Below are positions 1 through 12,019 of a stretch of 64,000 bases of DNA, piece by piece. Under the pieces are notes generated by a model. That model ran no database searches, had not been told where the DNA came from, and was given only the letters and a program-made list of their open reading frames with translations. Each line of letters begins with the position of its first letter. The first letter of the stretch is position 1. The stretch is from positions 120,250-184,249 of the forward strand of contig ARYC01000315.1 in the NCBI GenBank assembly GCA_000711775.1. The letters run 5' to 3'. The translations under genes and the position numbers were made by a program. The stretch comes from Oxytricha trifallax (taxonomy: Eukaryota; Ciliophora; Spirotrichea; Sporadotrichida; Oxytrichidae).

Positions 1-13
1 AAATACAGCGAAG

Positions 14-395
14 AAATAACAAAGATTTTCCATCAATTCATGCAAAAGACATTAGCTAAAAAGAATTTCGTTGATTGCTTTCATCGATTTCAACTTAAAT
101 AAATTCAGACTTGTTAATATTCACTGAGATTTCTAGATAGTTTGGAATCTCTGCAAACTTTACATTTTAAGTTCTCAATGCTTGCTTGATTCACTTCGCA
201 GAGTATTGCACTTAGATATGAAATTATAGTACCTTCCGTCGTTGGTAAGAACAAACCAACTAAATAATCAAAATTAGTTACTATAAATTCATTACGTTAT
301 TGCACCAAGTAGCGATTCAAATCCTCCTTGCTTCTAAATCTTTGAATCAATTCTTGTGCTTGCACTTTTTTAATTGCATCATTCATTGACTCCAT
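14..395 (-). pseudogene. TBE 22-kDa-type ORF, remnant
   Basis: The start matches the other copies (MESMNDAIKKVQAQEL from 395), followed by an RFRSKEDLNRYLV-like stretch. The frame then degenerates and the 3' part is missing. The product's function is unknown; it is one of the three TBE genes. Confidence 0.7.
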
Positions 396-899
396 CTTGT
401 TTACAGATCTAAGAAATGATATTTAAATTTAAATTCATTGATTTCAATTATATACATCTGTATAACTTATTATCAAATAGGGGCAACTTAAATGAGGTAA
501 ATCTCTAATAAGGATATGGACAAGGACATGAAAACTTGTCTCATACTTAAAACTTAAGAGAAATATATTAATTTTTACTATATAGTTCCATATTTTTTAA
601 TATAAATTGATACTTACTTAATTAGCAGCACCGAAAGTAGAAATTGTTACTTTCTCAGCCATATTTAGAGCTGGATCGTCTCTTAGCACTTATATTTCTT
701 TACTAATACTCAAAAAACTTCCTTTTAAACTTTTAGGCTTGCAAAGCTCTCATATAAGCACTTAGTTATAGAGGCATTTTTATAATTTTAAATTGAGGTT
801 TAAATATGGCGCAAACAATTTAAAAAATAATCAATAGCACTTTTATCAAACAATATGAGACTTACATTTGGCATAAATAAAAAGTGCTATAGCGAGGAA

Positions 900-2110
900 A
901 TGAATTATCATAAAGAACTACCAGAAATATCACATGAGCTCTATGCTATAAAAATAGAAAATAATAATATAAAATAAATGGCAAACAAGTGTGTTTGAGA
1001 TAAAGAAGAGGAGAAAGCTAGAAATGAAATTTTAATGTAAGCAGAGGAAGAAGAATTATATTTTGTGAAAAGTTTGAAAGAAACTTCAATCACAAATCTA
1101 GCTGGTATAGGAGGTATATGAAGGTATATAAGTAAGCTAATCCTACAGTATACTTAAAGCATGATAAAGTTGATGGAAAGTATGATAGCTTTGAGTGCCA
1201 TAAGTAGTAATCTTATACAAGAGACTTAAAAACAGAAGCATCTTAAAAAGTGCATCAGTAAGAAATAGAAAAAGTTGAAGATCAAGAAACTCGAAGGAAG
1301 TTGCAAAATAGAAAAAAGCAATGAGCCTGCTTAAGTTGAGGAAATTTATTAAGAAAGTGAATCAGAGTATGTCAGTATAGAACTCAACTTCCTTGCAACA
1401 GATATAATTAAAATCATGATTAAGATTTAATACAAGAGGATTCGAGTACTTGGGCAGATGATTCAGAAACTCTACTCTATAGCTATTTATTTCTTGAGGA
1501 CTCCTTTGACAAAAAAGTTATCAAGGATCATTATTATGCTTACTAGGTATATCTTTCAATTATCTTTTAAAAATTGATGATAAATATTATATGGAGAATG
1601 AAGTATCAAGTACTCACTCTAGAAAAATAAAAAAGAGTACAAATACTTATTCAAGCTAGATGCATGCTGTTCTCTTAGCCTAAGATTATGTTGCTTTCAG
1701 ACTATCACTATTTGAAATGACTCTCAGAGTTTTCATAACTGATCAAAGAAATCATAAATTGCTTACATAAATTGCATATATGGTATCTAGGAGCTTCATA
1801 AGTTAGGTTTTTAAACACAGAAATCTCAAGCCAGAGAATATAATGTTAAACTTCTCAATTGTAAGAATGATAAATATTGACTTCAACATGGCTTTAAGTT
1901 TATTGGTTTCAAGACTTGGGAACGTTATTATCACTTCAGGCTATTATCCAGAAAGAGAAGACTGGAGGGATGGAGACTTTCAATGAGATGTGTGTGCTTT
2001 GTCAGTACTAATAAAAAATGCGATATGGCTCGAAATGATTACTACTCTCCATGGTGTTAAAAAGATGATAAGCAAAGATTAAAGTAGTTTATAGTGAAAA
2101 TTAGAGTCTC
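900..2110 (+). pseudogene. TBE 57-kDa-type zinc-finger/kinase ORF, remnant
   Basis: A broken C2H2-like piece (FECHKQQSYTRDLK) lies near 1190. Kinase-like motifs follow near 1820-1980: HRNLKPENIM replaces HRDLKPEN, then IDFN, and YYPEREDWRDGD in the activation-segment region. Several frameshifts separate them. The catalytic Asp of the HRD motif is lost here (HRN). Confidence 0.75.
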
Positions 2111-2303
2111 ACAATCAATGAAATAAATGGCTGAGTCAATGATAATAAAACTTAACTCAAGATCTGACATATTAATTTAGTAGATAGAACTTAAAAACAT
2201 TATCTACTATTTCCACATTAAAACTTATTAATAACCCAATTCCTAACAAATTCCCTAAAAATAAAATCACTTATAAACCTCATTAAGGGTTTTTGTGGTT
2301 TTG

Positions 2304-2990
2304 AATACATAGCTCTACACTTCCTATTGTTGTTTTAATAAAAATTTTTTTACATATAAAACCTGCTCGTTAGCAAAGAAGTTAAGGATTAAAAATTAAA
2401 AAAAAGAATTTTAATAGAATTAATTAAAACTCAAAATTTCTTTTTTTCACTACTTCACTCTAATAATTCTTTGATATCATGAATCACTTACTTCATTTCT
2501 ATGCATGTCTCCCTAGGGTCTCCATTTGTTACTAACGCTGATAATTTAGTTTTAATTTTTTTGTTGTACCAACACTCTAGTTACTTAATCTCATCCTTGC
2601 TTTGGCATTTCTTAATGAAACAATTCTTTAACTTAACGGGAAGAAGTCGGCAATTATTATACAGACCCTTGATCTAACCAAGTACATCGGTCTCCATAAA
2701 TTTTGATAGTAACGTTAATTGATTCTGAATTTCAATAACGAAGGATAAATAACTTTTGTCGGAGTTAGGGTCTTTTTTCATTATTCTGTTGCACAACTCA
2801 TCTTTTAACAGCATTAGATCTGATTTTGAACAAGTTACTACTTCCCACATAAAGGCCATTTCAATCATTTATCGGTCTTCTTTAGGGATATCTTCAAGCA
2901 TTTTCTTCAATTAATTATATGCATGCATCCGTTATTTTTCTTACAGCTAATTACGATACTTCTAAAGCTTAATTAGTTAATTGTAACATT
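2304..2990 (-). pseudogene. Companion ORF of the Rep-type element, C-terminal part (copy A)
   Basis: With TAA/TAG as Gln, the - strand is open from the TBE-2 edge at 2990 to a TGA at 2455-2457, about 178 codons. The fragment is helical and charged, rich in Q, K and E. It includes MAFMWEVVTCSKSDL and FVIEIQNQLTLLSKF and ends ...KELLE. The same frame is open in copy B. It is the last third of an ORF split by TBE-2 and TBE-3. Beyond the stop (2304-2454) I see AT-rich spacer. No family recognised. Confidence 0.6.
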
Positions 2991-3119
2991 CAAAACCCCA
3001 AAAACCCTTCAGTTATTTGATTAAGTTTTGGTTGATAAAAATAAACAAATATTTCATACTTTAAATATAGTAAGATTTTAAAAAGTGGATAAGGATATCA
3101 TGTATTTGATTTTAAATTA

Positions 3120-4060
3120 TATGCTTGATTAGGGTTTGTCTATGTTCAGTGATTTTATAGAACTGCTGTTTAAGTTGCGTAATGGATGTGTGAAGAGTAT
3201 AGTTCAAACCTTTATTTGTATAGCATGACTACATCTCAAATTCCCTGTTACTGCAATGTCTCATAGTTTTTACAATTTAATTGAAAATATATAGTAACTA
3301 CTTCTAAATTAAAGAGACCTTGAAAATTTTAGCAGCATCATATCGATTATATCATTAATGATAAGACTCTTAAATACTGAGCTTGTTGCTCTTCATTGAT
3401 TTTTATCAGCGATTTTCTGAGCTTCAAATCTCTTCTCAATCCATAGCTAACATATATAAAAGCATTGAATATTTCACAAAACAGTCCGATGCATTGAGTT
3501 ATTGATTTCACTGTTCTATTTTATATGAATAATTTAAACTATATATTTGATTAATACAGAAGGCTTAAGAGAGATAATTAAGTTCTAACTTACTGATTAG
3601 GCTTGATTTCATTAAATACCTATTAATTTAGGTCTTAGTATATGAGGAACACCAACATAGAATTATTTGATTAAAAGTTTAGGATTTAAACTCTTGCTTT
3701 CCTTGGTGAATCAGTGAGTTAATTGGATCGTAATTTATGTTATTCTACTTAGCTGTATAAATACTTAGAAATACATAAGCTATTTTAGTAACTCATGATA
3801 AGTATGCCGAATCAGTAATAATTAAATTTGTAGATAACTCATCAATTGAATAAAATTGAGACTCAAGGAAGGAATATAAAAATCTAAACATGACGTCTGA
3901 ATTTAATGTTATTTACTGCACTCACTCAATAAGATTTAGTAATATTAGATGACATGAGATTACTGCACCTTCACTTAATTCATGATATAAATATATATAT
4001 ACAGTTTATTTTGTGCAGAGTGCAGCTAATAGAGTCAGCGATAAAAATGCTAAAGTGAGC
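3120..4060 (+). pseudogene. TBE 42-kDa transposase, decayed
   Basis: Reads like the intact transposase at 40030-41079 but with deletions and stops. The N-terminal ...FKLRNGC piece, HHIDYIINDKTLKY near 3335, and a degraded C-terminal catalytic region can be followed. The DDE core is not intact. Confidence 0.7.
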
Positions 4061-4084
4061 TAAAATAAATTATTTTTAAAATTT

Positions 4085-4760
4085 AAGTCATAAAAGAATT
4101 TAACATGTTTTTCTAATTCCATATATTCTTCATTAGCAAATATTTAGTATCATCTTCTGCATATTAGTTCATCCTCTCTGGGTTTAATAAATCTTTATAG
4201 ATTCTCCTGCTCAGTTCATATTTAAATTAAGACTTTTTTTGGTTAAATTTGCCAAGCTCTTTGATGAATTATATAGCAGTATAAGAGTTTCCATAATTCT
4301 AAGATCAGTTGAAATGAAAAGATGCTTTTGCAGTTCCTATAATCAAATATCACTGATTTTAATTCCATTCTGCTCTTTTTCTTCAGAAAGATGCTCTAGC
4401 ATTTTTCTTCTCCTCAAATTACTTTTATTAAATACCCAAATATCAGAACATGAACTCAAAAGATGAAGCTTTTCTCTGCCAACTTATTAATGGAGATAAA
4501 TATTAAAACATCTTACTGATATTTGAGGGTAGTTAGGTATTCAATTATTTTTATTCATTCGTTAAAAGATTTTTTCTTTGCTCAGTAAGAATTTAATGTA
4601 AGAGATTTTAGTCCCATCCTAAGTTGTCAAGAAAAATCCAACTATTTTTTAAGCAAAATATAAGATGAAAACTTATCTTGATATACCAATAATCTGCAAA
4701 GGTCCTTATTAACTGAGATTGAATTCTCTCAATTGAATAATTAATTGACTCCTTATTGCT
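4085..4760 (-). pseudogene. TBE 22-kDa-type ORF, decayed
   Basis: Translating the reverse strand gives EEKEQNGIKISDI followed by LQELQKHLFIS, matching the central part of the 22-kDa-type ORF in other TBEs. The 26-nt GT-AG segment of the intact copies is here internally deleted (TTTCAACTGATCTTAG). N-terminal sequence is poorly preserved. The + strand open frame at 4239-4466 is its antisense. Confidence 0.65.
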
Positions 4761-5229
4761 TCCTCATTAAAGTAATGCCAATCAAATTTAAAATTATGGA
4801 TATCCATTCTTAGTTTATTAAAATCTTACCTAAGGGACTTTATCTAAATCAAATAAATAAAGAATAATGCAGAAAATGTATCCAAATTTCGAAGTTTACT
4901 TAAATTTTACTCAACTTTTCTTGATTAGTTTTTCCTAATAATAATTTATTTAAGTAGGTGGAGCCCTTAACTTTTTTAATTCATAATAAGGAGTTAAAAT
5001 ATAGTTAAAAGCTAAATATAAATGTACAATAAAATATAATGATATAAAAATTTTCACCTATATTTACAAAATAAACTTTAGGAACTCCACATATAATAAA
5101 TATGTTAAGCAATTTTAATGAAATTTACGAAATAGTAATCTTGAAAGATAAGATATATATAATAAATTTCCGACATTCAGTTTAAATTAAATCACTTATA
5201 TTCGAGTTTACAAGCAGAATTTATGCATC

Positions 5230-6470
5230 TTGTAAACTTTGAATAGCAATTCAATTGTTAAATAAAAGTGTAAAGCGAAGTAATTTAATGAAAGAACTAA
5301 TTAAAAATATTGAAGATAAGAAGAGAAAAAACTAAGAACATTTCTTTTTTTGAGTTCGAGAAGAACTCTCTTTTTAAATCTGCTTTTAAGAGACATCTTA
5401 GAGAAATATTCTAGCAATCCAATGCTCTATCTTAATCATGATAGATAGATGGAAATATTTCTGCCCTTGCTATATTAAGCAATAAAACATTCAAGAGATC
5501 TAAGAGATCTTTTTGAATAATTTTCGTAAGAAGTTTCGATGTCATAGATCCTGATATTGGAGATGTCTCTCTTTGAAAAAGAAAACCAAGAAACCTCTTT
5601 ATATCAGTTGGTAGAAAGATATAAACTAACTAAAGCAGTGAGAAACCTATCTACTTCTGCGATAGTTAAATTACTCTAAAGATACAATCAGTAAAGCTTA
5701 TAATTTTAAATGTAATTGAACTTAAAGAGTGAAAAGATATCTATGCACATTTTATGAAAAGTTTGATAAAAAAATCATTACTTATTAGAAGATCGCTTAC
5801 AAGATTTATTCTTTCACTACTTAAATTACGATGACAAGTTTCAAATTTAATTAGTCAAAATGTACCAAGCTCGTACTAAAGCAAAGGATAAACAGTGAAT
5901 ATTTATAAATAATTTCGATGCAATTCTGCATGCTTAAGATAATGTAGTGTATCGACTCCCTCATTACTGCATATAAGAATTATGGTTTAATAATATCTAT
6001 CACTTATTGATTTAACTTTTTTCAAAGGCTCAAATAAACTTCATACCTAAGGATTTTTGCACAGAGATTTGAGGTCTGAAATATTTTGCTTAATTTTCAA
6101 CTATAGATTAGTATTAATCGAAATCAATAGATCATAGAGTGTTTAATAGTTTTTGAATTTGGCAACGTTCTAGTAATTTCTGGATATTTTTCATATTGGG
6201 GGTAGAAAAGATAGTAATTTTTAAGTTGTATATTTCAACACTATCAGCAATTATTATTGAATTTGATATGCAAATAATGATTATTTCAGCTGTTAAGAGA
6301 GAAAGATTCAAAATAAAAAATAAAATTTTATCAAGAGCAGAACAAGACTAGAGTAAAATGAGAGAGTTGGTAAGAAGTATTACCAAGGCTTAACTAAAAA
6401 TCACAGTAAATAATTAACCAATGCTTAATTAGATATCACAAATAATTTACAATATAATAAGTTGGTTCTG
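5230..6470 (+). pseudogene. TBE 57-kDa-type zinc-finger/kinase ORF, decayed
   Basis: One broken zinc-finger unit (FYECEKNSLFKSAFKRHLRE) is followed by low-similarity kinase sequence with CTEI-GLKYF where HRDLKPEN belongs. It cannot encode an active kinase. The same relic is almost unchanged in copy B. Confidence 0.6.
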
Positions 6471-6656
6471 GATATATTAAGTTTAAGATACTGTTTGAAA
6501 AAAGTATTTAAAATAAAACTTCTTTTATGCACTCTATTTTGCATTCCATTTAAGCCTTCATCCCCTATAAAACCCTTTTTTAATAAAGCATATATTAATA
6601 GGGACTTTTATTAATTAATAACACAATCAAATTATTATATAAGTTTTGGGGTCTTG

Positions 6657-7148
6657 ATTCTTTAGCTTTAGAAAGTGATGCTTCTCAATCTCACTCTAAA
6701 CTTTAGCATGCTTTTTCATAGATTTTGTTTTTCTTGCTTCATCAGTCATTAAATATTTAACAGTCTCAGCATCATACTACCGGCGATGGTCTACCCTTTT
6801 GCCAAGGCATTAATCTTTCCTACTTTACCTCTTTTCAGATTATTTAGGCTCATTTGTGGGATTACGGAACTGTCGACTGCCTTCTCTTGTCAAATTCTTG
6901 CGGTCAAATTTTCATTGCATGTGGCGTTTACTTTTGAGAGCTCGTCTTTTGCCAGAATGTTCAATAAGTTATTCCCCTTCCAAGATTGAATCCCATTCTC
7001 TTAAGTATTATCCCAACTTATCCTTTTTTGTGTTGTCCTTCTATAGTATGCTTAAAGTAATATATTCGACATCATTAAACCAGTCTTTTACAGCTTTACT
7101 ACCTGATTATTATACCTTTATCGCTTTTACCTCTGAACTATCCAGAAT
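6657..7148 (-). pseudogene. Companion ORF of the Rep-type element, middle part (copy A)
   Basis: Open on - across the whole interval except one TGA, counting TAA/TAG as Gln (about 160 codons). The segment is basic and charged: KRRALKSKRHM, ETVKYLMTDEARKTKSM. The same TGA occurs at the same codon in copy B, so it predates the duplication. The interval is bounded exactly by TBE-2 and TBE-3 ends. Confidence 0.6.
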
Positions 7149-7240
7149 CAAAACCCCAAAACCCCTTATTAAGATTTGTATGTGTTTTTATTGATGAAGG
7201 TAAAAGATGGGGATTAGGATTTATTTTAATTCAAAAATAA
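7149..7240 (+). mobile_element. TBE-3 left end, copy A (truncated)
   Basis: CAAAACCCCAAAACCCC begins at 7149 after AAT. Only ~90 bp remain before sequence switches to the terminal repeat of the Rep-type element. The deletion removed the rest of TBE-3 and the helicase gene seen in copy B. Confidence 0.85.
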
Positions 7241-7700
7241 TCATAATAAAGGCAGTTATAATTAATAAATTTGAAAATCATATTGCATTTATCTAAAAAT
7301 TCCATTTCAAATATATTTTAACAATATTATTATTATAAATAACTTTTAGAATATATCTGGCCGAAACTGCATTATTGTATTAATTAAATATTTGTATTCT
7401 ACTTTTGGGGGGGAGTTTCATACCCTTAAACAGTTTCCCGCCCTCTTCGGAAGTTTTCTGCCCAACAATAAATTTTATATTATTTGGAAATAAAAATATT
7501 AGAAACTTAAAAATTTACATTTTAATTACTATTAACTTGTACTAAACAACTTTTCCTAACGCATAATTTTCAAGATACATAATTATTCTTTATCAATTTA
7601 TATATTATAAACAATGCTAAAATAATTATATTTTATTAATAATTAATATGATTTTCATTTAAAATGTGAATTCAGTATCAAGGTAGAAATGATATTTGAA
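7241..7700. repeat. Rep-element right TIR fragment plus GC-tipped MITE fragment (copy A)
   Basis: 7241-7345 matches the right terminal repeat of the Rep-type element (AACAATATTAT edge). 7402-7700 matches the MITE that begins at 19914 in copy B, including its TACTTTT flank and G-run. The right end of the MITE is not present. Confidence 0.8.
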
Positions 7701-8149
7701 GTTAGAACACAAGCTTCTCTTGAGCTCGAGTTGCTTAATCTACTCTTTTAAAGCATGTCCTTTGCACTTCAAATTATAAATGAAGTGTACACCTAGTTGA
7801 ACGAGTTCCACTCAATGTAACTCTCATATATAATAGTAATTACTTAATAAATCAATAAAATATATTTAATTCATGATTTAAAAATAATTTTAAGTCTCTT
7901 TAAATTTAAATTAATTTATAGGAAAATATCAAATAAATACTTAAAATAATAATTTGAATTATATTTAATTGTATAATCTTATTAATATTTTAATAAGATA
8001 ATACTATAACATTAATAGAATTTTAAGATATTTAAAGATAATTTTTTTGTTAGATTGTTTATATTCAAATTAAAAAAGTAATTGTCCATTAAATATATTA
8101 TAATTTCATTTTGTAAATATTAAGAATAAATTTAATAAATGCTTAAAAT
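7701..8149. other. AT-rich spacer
   Basis: Very AT-rich DNA with short A/T runs. I see no open frame in the ciliate code that looks like protein, and no inverted repeats of note. Confidence 0.5.
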
Positions 8150-8398
8150 AATATTGTTAAAATACATTTGAAATGGAATTTTTAGATAAATGCAATATGA
8201 TTTTCAAATTTATTAATTATAACTGCCTCTAATTAGGAATGTTACTAATACAAATTAGATTTAACTTTAATTATGACCAAATAAAAAAAATAAAAATATA
8301 TATAATAAAGTGTAGATTGTGCAAATTGTGCAAATTTTATTTATTTATAAGTATAGGGCAGTAGTCTACACATTTACTATATTATATTATTAGAATTA
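8150..8398 (+). repeat. Left terminal inverted repeat of Rep-type element 1
   Basis: Reverse complement of 19590-19836, with few differences. The outer 50 bp also resemble the ends of the second Rep-type element at 26420 and 28515. Confidence 0.85.
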
Positions 8399-8439
8399 TT
8401 TTTAAAAATGGTTATAAACTTTGAATTTTTAAGAGAATG

Positions 8440-8900
8440 GAGATCTTATAGCCTTAAGATGCTGAAGTTATATGATAAATTTGGAAAATGTCAAACTAAA
8501 CAAAGAAATACAAATTTAAGATGGAATTCTTCTTGAAGGTTATTGGCTAAGTGGGTATAAGTATGATTGAGAAAATTCATAAAATATTTGTAGAAAATCA
8601 ACCATTTATAGCTGAAGTGAATGTGTTCGAGAATAAGACTTAGAATATTAGTCATTTTCACATTCAGGTATCCAACGATTGCAGCAGAATTACTCGAGAG
8701 TATTTTAAGAACAAGAAAAGAGGAGGATACTTGATGTTTCAAAGAATAGGCCTCTAGATGAGTGATTAGAACATTAAGACCGCACAGGAGTTTTGACAAT
8801 GCACAAAGTGCTCTCGCATGTCTTTGGAAATCCCGAGGTGATGTTGCTTGAATATGGAAGGATTGCGGCCAGGAAATCACTACAGCAGATACAGCTAGTA
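8440..8900 (+). CDS. Unrecognised coding-like segment next to the left TIR
   Basis: Two readings compete. On + (ciliate code), an open stretch includes MEFFLKVIGQVG and then ISHFHIQVSND, which contains an H-x-H pair like the HUH metal site of Rep endonucleases. It then needs frameshifts. On -, 8491-8880 is open for 129 codons even in the standard code. Neither gives a confident family. If the + reading is right it could be an N-terminal nuclease piece of the Rep protein, but it lies far from the helicase. I cannot decide. Confidence 0.3.
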
Positions 8901-8965
8901 CTATAAAAAAGAAATTATAAATACTTAGAGCAGCTGCTAATTAGATTACTTACTTACTTGTAAAA

Positions 8966-9222
8966 TGAGCTTTTACTGGACTGAGTTTCTGCTATCGATT
9001 TCCCAAACTACACTAAACACGAGTCTCTCAGTTCCACCACTAATTTTGCATATATTTTCTGTAAGCAACCCCGGCAACATATCAATTCTTCTATCAACCA
9101 TATAAACATTAGTGCATCTCTTTGCGGCTTCTTTATCTATTTCTGAACCTGCCTTCACAAAATGAGTAACATCTGCAAAATGTTCACGAACTTAATAAAT
9201 TCCGTTTAGTAGAATTCTGAAA
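8966..9222 (-). CDS. RNB-domain (Rrp44/Dis3-like exoribonuclease) coding block
   Basis: Reads [24 protein letters not shown], then [15 protein letters not shown], then FSVVWEIDS. This is the order seen in the RNB catalytic domain of exosome nuclease Rrp44/Dis3 ([30 protein letters not shown]). Only this ~85-residue slice is present; the upstream acidic catalytic cluster and the rest of the domain are not visible. It begins at the TBE-1 left end. A GTAAGT...TATAG stretch just beyond it (about 8890-8950 on -) could be a splice or IES edge. It may be an MDS of the host gene or a captured fragment. Confidence 0.7.
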
Positions 9223-9346
9223 TCAAAACCCCAAAACAACTGAAGTTGTTTTATTGATTAAAGTAGACTATTACAAAATGCTTTATTAGGTTTTAATTGG
9301 GTTTATGTAGGAAAATGATTTAAATGTAATGAAAATTAGAGTTTAA

Positions 9347-9570
9347 ATGAGAGGTTTGGAGTCATTATATGAAGTATATAAATCTGCTGTTTAAGTTGCG
9401 TTATGGATGTGATGATTATAGTCAAAATTTTAAACCTATTTTAAATTACACTTCTATAGCAAGGCTGCTTCATAAATCTTATGCCACCGTTGGTCTCACT
9501 GCTTGTTAGTCTTGAATTTATAAAAGATATCAACTTCGTTCTAAGCATAAGAGACCTTAAACGAATTTTT
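9347..9570 (+). pseudogene. TBE 42-kDa transposase, N-terminal fragment
   Basis: Starts MRGLESLYEV like the intact gene's MRGLGSVYDS. A helix-turn-helix-like stretch follows (LNYTSIARLLHKS). The frame then breaks and the catalytic domain is deleted. Confidence 0.75.
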
Positions 9571-9739
9571 AAGAGAAAAAGAAGCAAGAAAAAATACAGC
9601 AAGAAAAAAAGCTTGAATTTTTTTATTTATTTTTAATTTTCTATAAATATTTTTTTGATTAAAAAGTCTAAAATATATTTTAATTGTTTAACTATGTCAA
9701 AATATATATAATTTGTATGGATATAATTCATAAATAACA

Positions 9740-10109
9740 AAGATTTTTCATTAATTCATGCAAAAGACATTAGCTATTAAAGATTTCGTTGATAGCTTTC
9801 ATCGACTTCAACCTAAATATATTCAGACTTGTTAATATTCACTGAGATTTCTAGATAGTTTGGAATCTCTGCAAATTTTACATTTTAAGTTCTCAATGCT
9901 TGCTTTTCTTCGCAGAGTATTGCACTTAGATATTAAATTATGGTACCTTCCGTCGTTGGCAAGAACAAACCAACTAAATAATCAAAATTAGTTACTATAA
10001 ATTCATTACGTTATTGCACCAAGTAGCGATTCAAATCCTCCTTGCTTCTAAATCTTTGAATCAATTCTTGTGCTTGCACTTTTTTCATTGCATCATTCAT
10101 TGACTCCAT
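9740..10109 (-). pseudogene. TBE 22-kDa-type ORF, remnant (copy B)
   Basis: Start MESMNDAMKKVQAQEL at 10109. Same N-terminal remnant as at 14-395, with the 3' part missing. Confidence 0.7.
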
Positions 10110-10609
10110 CTTGTTTACAGATCTAAGAAATGATATTTAAATTTAGATTTATTGATTTCAATTATATACATCTGTATAACTTATTATCAAATAGGGGCAA
10201 CTTAAATGAGGTAAATCTCTAAGAAGGATATGGACTAGGATATGAAAACTTGTCTCATACTTAAAACTTAAGAGAAATATAATAATTTTTAGTATTATAG
10301 TTCCATATTTTTTAATATTAATTGGTACTTACTTAATTAGCAGCACCGAAATTAGAAATTGTTACTCTCTCAGCCATATTTAGAGCTGGATCGTCTCTTT
10401 GCACTTAAATTTCTTTACTAATACTCAAATAACTTCCTTTTAAACTTTTAGGCTTGCAAAGCTCTCATATAAGCACTGAGTTATAGAGGCAATTTTATAA
10501 TTTTAAATTTGAGATTTAAATATGGCGCAAACAATTTTAAAAATAATCAATAGCACTTTTATCAAACAATATGAGACTTACATTTGGCATAAATAAAAAG
10601 TGCTATAGC

Positions 10610-11850
10610 TAGGAGATGAATTATCATAAAGAACTACTAGAAATATCACTTGAGCTCTATGCTATGAAAATAGAAAATAATAATATAAAATAAATGGCAA
10701 ACAAGTGTGTTTGAGATAAAGAAGAGGAGAAAGCTAGAAATGAAATTTTAATGTAAGCAGAGGAAGAAGAATTATATTTTGTGAAAAGTTTGAAAGAAAC
10801 TTCAATCACAAATCTAGCTGGTATAGGAGGTATATGAAGGTATATAAGTAAGCTAATCCTACAGCATACTTAAAGCATGATAAAGTTGATGGAAAGTTGA
10901 TGGAAAGTATGATAGTTTTGAGTGTCATAAGCAGTAATCTTATAAGAGAGACTTAAAAAAAGAAGCATCTTAAAAAGTGCACCAATAAGAAATAGAAAAA
11001 GTTGAAGATCAAGAAACTCGAAGGAAGTTGCTCAATAGAAAAAGCAATGAGCCTGCTTAAGTTGAGGAACTTTATTAAGAAAGTGGATCAGAGTATGTCA
11101 GTATAGAACTCAACTTCCTTTCAACTGTTATCATTAAAATCATAATTTTGATTTAATACAAGAGGATTCGAGTACTTGGGCAGATGATTCAGAAACTCTA
11201 CTCTTAAGCTATTTATTTCTTGAGGACTCCTTTGACAAAAAAGTTATCAAGGATCATCATTATGCCTACTAGGTATATCTTTTCAATTATCTTTTAAAAA
11301 TTGATGATAAATATTATATGGAGAATGAAGTATCAAGTACTCACTCTAGAAAAATATAAAGAGTACAAATACTTATTCAAGCTAAATGCATGCTGTTCTC
11401 TTAGCCTAAGATCATGTTGCTTTCAGACTATAACTCTTTGAAATGACCCTCAGAGCTTTAGTAATAACTGATCAAAGAAATCATAAATTGCATATATGGT
11501 ATCTAGGAGCTTCATAAGTTAGGTTCTTAAACACAGAAATCTCAAGCCAGAGAATATAATGTTAAAAATCTCACTTGTAGGAATGATAAAAATTGACTCT
11601 AACATCGCTTTAAGTTTATCGGTTTCAAGACTTGGGAACGTTATTATCACTTTAGGCTATTATACAGAAAGAGAAGACTGGAGGGATGGAGAATTTCAAT
11701 GAGATGTGTGTGCTTAGTCAGTACCAATAAAAAATGCGATATGGCTCGAAATGATTACTACTCTCCATGGTATTAAAAAGATGATAAGCAAAGATTAAAG
11801 TAGTTTATAGTGAAAATTAGAGTCTCACAATCAATGAAATAAATGGCTGA
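10610..11850 (+). pseudogene. TBE 57-kDa-type zinc-finger/kinase ORF, remnant (copy B)
   Basis: Copy of 900-2110 with the same HRNLKPENIM substitution and the YTEREDWRDGE variant. Decay predates the duplication. Confidence 0.7.
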
Positions 11851-12019
11851 GTCAATGATAATAAAACCTAACTCAAGATCAGACATATTAATTTAGTAGA
11901 TAGAACTTAAAAACATTAACTATTATTTTCACATTAAAACTTATTAATAACACGATTCCTAACAAATTCCCTAAAAATAAAATCTCTTATAAACCTCATT
12001 AAGGGTTTTTGTGCTTTTG

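Larger units (their letters stand above)
1..2303 (+). mobile_element. TBE-1 transposon, copy A, 3' part
   Basis: The right terminus is the degenerate C4A4-type repeat ending in GTGGTTTTG at 2303, followed by AAT. The left part runs off the window. Inside, a 22-kDa-type remnant lies on - and a zinc-finger/kinase remnant on +, the usual TBE gene order. Reading frames are broken by many stops and shifts, so it is a fossil. Confidence 0.85.
2991..6656 (+). mobile_element. TBE-2 transposon, copy A
   Basis: The left end CAAAACCCCAAAAACCC is at 2991 and the right end TTTTGGGGTCTTG at 6656, flanked by ATT on both sides, a perfect ANT target duplication. At 3.67 kb it is slightly short for a TBE. It contains a + strand transposase relic, a - strand 22-kDa relic and a + strand kinase relic. 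It interrupts the companion ORF of the Rep-type element. Confidence 0.9.
1..7700. repeat. Segmental duplication, copy A (truncated)
   Basis: This block repeats the order and sequence of 9735-20215 with mostly single-base differences and small indels. It holds the end of TBE-1, a companion-ORF fragment, TBE-2, a second ORF fragment and the first ~90 bp of TBE-3. At about 7241 it jumps straight to sequence that in copy B lies at 19755 and beyond, so copy A has lost the counterpart of about 16885-19755 (most of TBE-3 and the Rep helicase). The shared TBE junctions show that the TBEs inserted before the duplication. The left edge lies at or beyond the window start. Confidence 0.9.
9224..12019 (+). 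mobile_element. TBE-1 transposon, copy B (internally deleted)
   Basis: Left end CAAAACCCCAAAAC at 9224 after AAT, right end GTGCTTTTG at 12019 before ATT. Both flanks fit ANT but differ from each other. At 2.8 kb it lacks most of the transposase gene. Same relics as 1-2303. Confidence 0.85.

Noticed and set aside
4239..4466. 75-codon + strand open frame
   Set aside because: Antisense of the decayed TBE 22-kDa-type ORF, which aligns with intact copies on -.
6540..6600. CCCCTATAAAACCC as possible extra TBE left end
   Set aside because: It is the inner part of the right inverted repeat of TBE-2, matching CCCCTACATAAACCC of other elements.
6786..7194. Overlapping + strand frames of 67 and 112 codons
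   Set aside because: Shadows of the - strand companion ORF, which is conserved in copy B and rejoins in frame across TBEs.
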